Below are positions 63,192 to 64,000 of a stretch of 64,000 nucleotides of DNA, piece after piece. Numbering within the stretch: position 1 is the first letter of the stretch; each line of letters begins with the position of its first letter. Source of the DNA: Bradyrhizobium erythrophlei. Its GTDB lineage: Bacteria; Pseudomonadota; Alphaproteobacteria; Rhizobiales; Xanthobacteraceae. A program made the position numbers and the translations under genes. The notes below the pieces were generated by a model, which worked only from the letters and a program-made list of their open reading frames with translations, had not been told where the DNA came from and made no database searches. The stretch lies in the NCBI RefSeq assembly GCF_900129505.1, contig NZ_LT670818.1:9023001-9087000 (forward strand), read 5' to 3'.

Positions 63192-64000
63192 TCAACCGGC
63201 CGGCGCTTCGTCCGCCAGGCCGTAGACCCGCTCGGCCTTCGAAAATCCCGCGATCGGAAATTCGCCGAGGTCGCTCCAGCCGCCGTCGCAGATGCCGGCA
63301 AAACCTTCCGAGGCCACGATGGTTCGGCTGAGCCGGCCGGCGATCTTTTCCAGGCGCGCCGCTAGATTGACGGCGGGGCCGATGCAGGTGAAGTCGAGCC
63401 GGTTGCCGCCGCCGATATTGCCGTAGAGGATTTTGCCGACATGCAGCGCGACGCCGAAGCGAAAACGCTCGACGGCTTCTCCGACCGGATAGTTCATGGC
63501 GTCGACGCTGGCGCGGGATTCCCGCGCGGCTTCGAGCACCTGGCTGCAAACCCGGCGAATGTCGCCGTCCGCTTCGGCGATCGGAAACACCGCGAGCAGC
63601 CCGTCGCCCATGAACTTCAGCACCTCGCCGCCATGGTTCCTGATCGCCGGTACCTGGCAGTCGAAGTAAAGATTGAGAATATCCACCACGGTCTCGGCCG
63701 GCAGCCGGTCGGACAGCGCGGTGAAGCCGCGCAAATCCGACAGCCAGATCGCGGCATGCATCGTCTCGGTGTGGCCGCGCCTGATCTGGCCGCCGAGAAT
63801 GCGCTCGCCGGCGCGGTTGCCGACATAGGTATCGAGTAAAATCGAAGCCTTGCGACGATGGTTCGTGACTTCGACGAGACGGGCCAGCGGCGGCATCAGG
63901 GATCGCAGACCGTTCAATTGTTCGTCGCTGAAGCCGCCCGGCTCCTTGGTGGTCCAGCTCGTGGCGTGAACCGTGCCGTCGGTCGAAAGCAGCGGCAGCG
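63192..64000 (-). CDS. Class III adenylate/guanylate cyclase, partial
   Basis: About 269 residues, open to the right window edge. Cyclase domain: MHAAIWLSDLRGFTALSDRL (metal Asp), GGEVLKFMGDGLLAVFPIAE, VALHVGKILYGNIGGGNRLD and CIGPAVNLAARLEKIAGRL. Upstream sequence GTVHATSWTTKEPGGFSDEQ belongs to an N-terminal sensor-like domain cut by the edge (adenylate cyclases with this N-terminus are frequent in rhizobia). A TTG at 63917 is only an internal codon. Makes cAMP or cGMP. Confidence 0.9.
   Translation of the reverse strand, partial: LPLLSTDGTVHATSWTTKEPGGFSDEQLNGLRSLMPPLARLVEVTNHRRKASILLDTYVGNRAGERILGGQIRRGHTETMHAAIWLSDLRGFTALSDRLPAETVVDILNLYFDCQVPAIRNHGGEVLKFMGDGLLAVFPIAEADGDIRRVCSQVLEAARESRASVDAMNYPVGEAVERFRFGVALHVGKILYGNIGGGNRLDFTCIGPAVNLAARLEKIAGRLSRTIVASEGFAGICDGGWSDLGEFPIAGFSKAERVYGLADEAPAG

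Noticed and set aside
1..64000. CRISPR arrays, prophage structural genes or restriction systems
   Set aside because: No regularly spaced short repeats and no such proteins were seen in either strand.

Overview
The window is GC-rich chromosomal DNA from an alphaproteobacterium, most likely a Bradyrhizobium or close Rhodopseudomonas-type relative. That placement rests on protein style (HU, Dxs, a small DUF3551-type exported protein), on the amide-uptake gene families, and on several interspersed palindromic repeats that I associate with Bradyrhizobium. It was made by reading alone; no database search was run.

Region 1 (1-5.1 kb): a MaoC-type hydratase (cut by the window edge) and a CaiB/BaiF CoA-transferase on the minus strand. 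They are divergent from a translationally coupled MoxR-type AAA+ ATPase and VWA protein (CbbQ/CbbO or NorQ/NorD type).

Region 2 (5.1-27.6 kb): a large amide-utilisation supercluster. Reading leftwards from 25.4 kb on the minus strand it runs: an amidase-signature amidase, a decayed enzyme remnant, a complete urea/short-chain-amide-type ABC transporter (UrtA-E-like set 2), a second amidase, a short-chain dehydrogenase, AmiC-like and AmiR-like regulators, an intrinsic terminator, a second complete ABC transporter (UrtA-E-like set 1), an aliphatic amidase with the AmiE Glu-Lys-Cys triad, an NCS1 permease, a MetX-like alpha/beta hydrolase and an orphan UreE-like protein. A second amiC-amiR pair diverges at 25.7 kb. 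Both AmiR-like proteins carry ANTAR-type C-termini, and each sits next to a leader holding a strong intrinsic terminator. This fits antitermination control by amides, as in the Pseudomonas ami system. Two exported and two cytoplasmic proteins of one ligand-binding fold lie within about 14 kb.

Region 3 (27.6-32.4 kb): pyridine-nucleotide salvage genes pncA and pncB (divergent), an HU gene, a ferredoxin-NADP reductase, and an enamidase-like amidohydrolase behind paired GntR-like operator sites.

Region 4 (32.4-47.8 kb): an accessory region. It starts with repeat-rich non-coding DNA, a class III cyclase and a DUF3551-type protein. Two group II introns in tandem follow, one with a reverse transcriptase and one apparently without an ORF. 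Then comes a 9-kb island bounded by a perfect 47-bp direct repeat, one copy of which is the 3' part of a tRNA-Gln(UUG) gene. The island carries a lipid A-type acyltransferase, a B12-binding radical SAM protein, a Rap1a/Tai-like exported protein, a possible permuted-papain protein, a small KYPVGK-repeat protein, an isoprenylcysteine methyltransferase-like membrane protein, a membrane-linked alpha/beta hydrolase and an SGNH hydrolase. No integrase is visible. The tRNA's presumed native terminator now lies beyond the far repeat.

Region 5 (47.8-64 kb): ordinary chromosomal genes. These are acyl-CoA dehydrogenase, glyoxalase-type dioxygenase, enoyl-CoA hydratase, 5'-nucleotidase, histone deacetylase-like protein, xseB, dxs, a TlyA-type and a TrmA/RumA-type RNA methyltransferase, a DUF1194 protein, a dihaem cytochrome c, clpS and a second class III cyclase (cut by the edge). 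Several long inverted repeats separate these genes.
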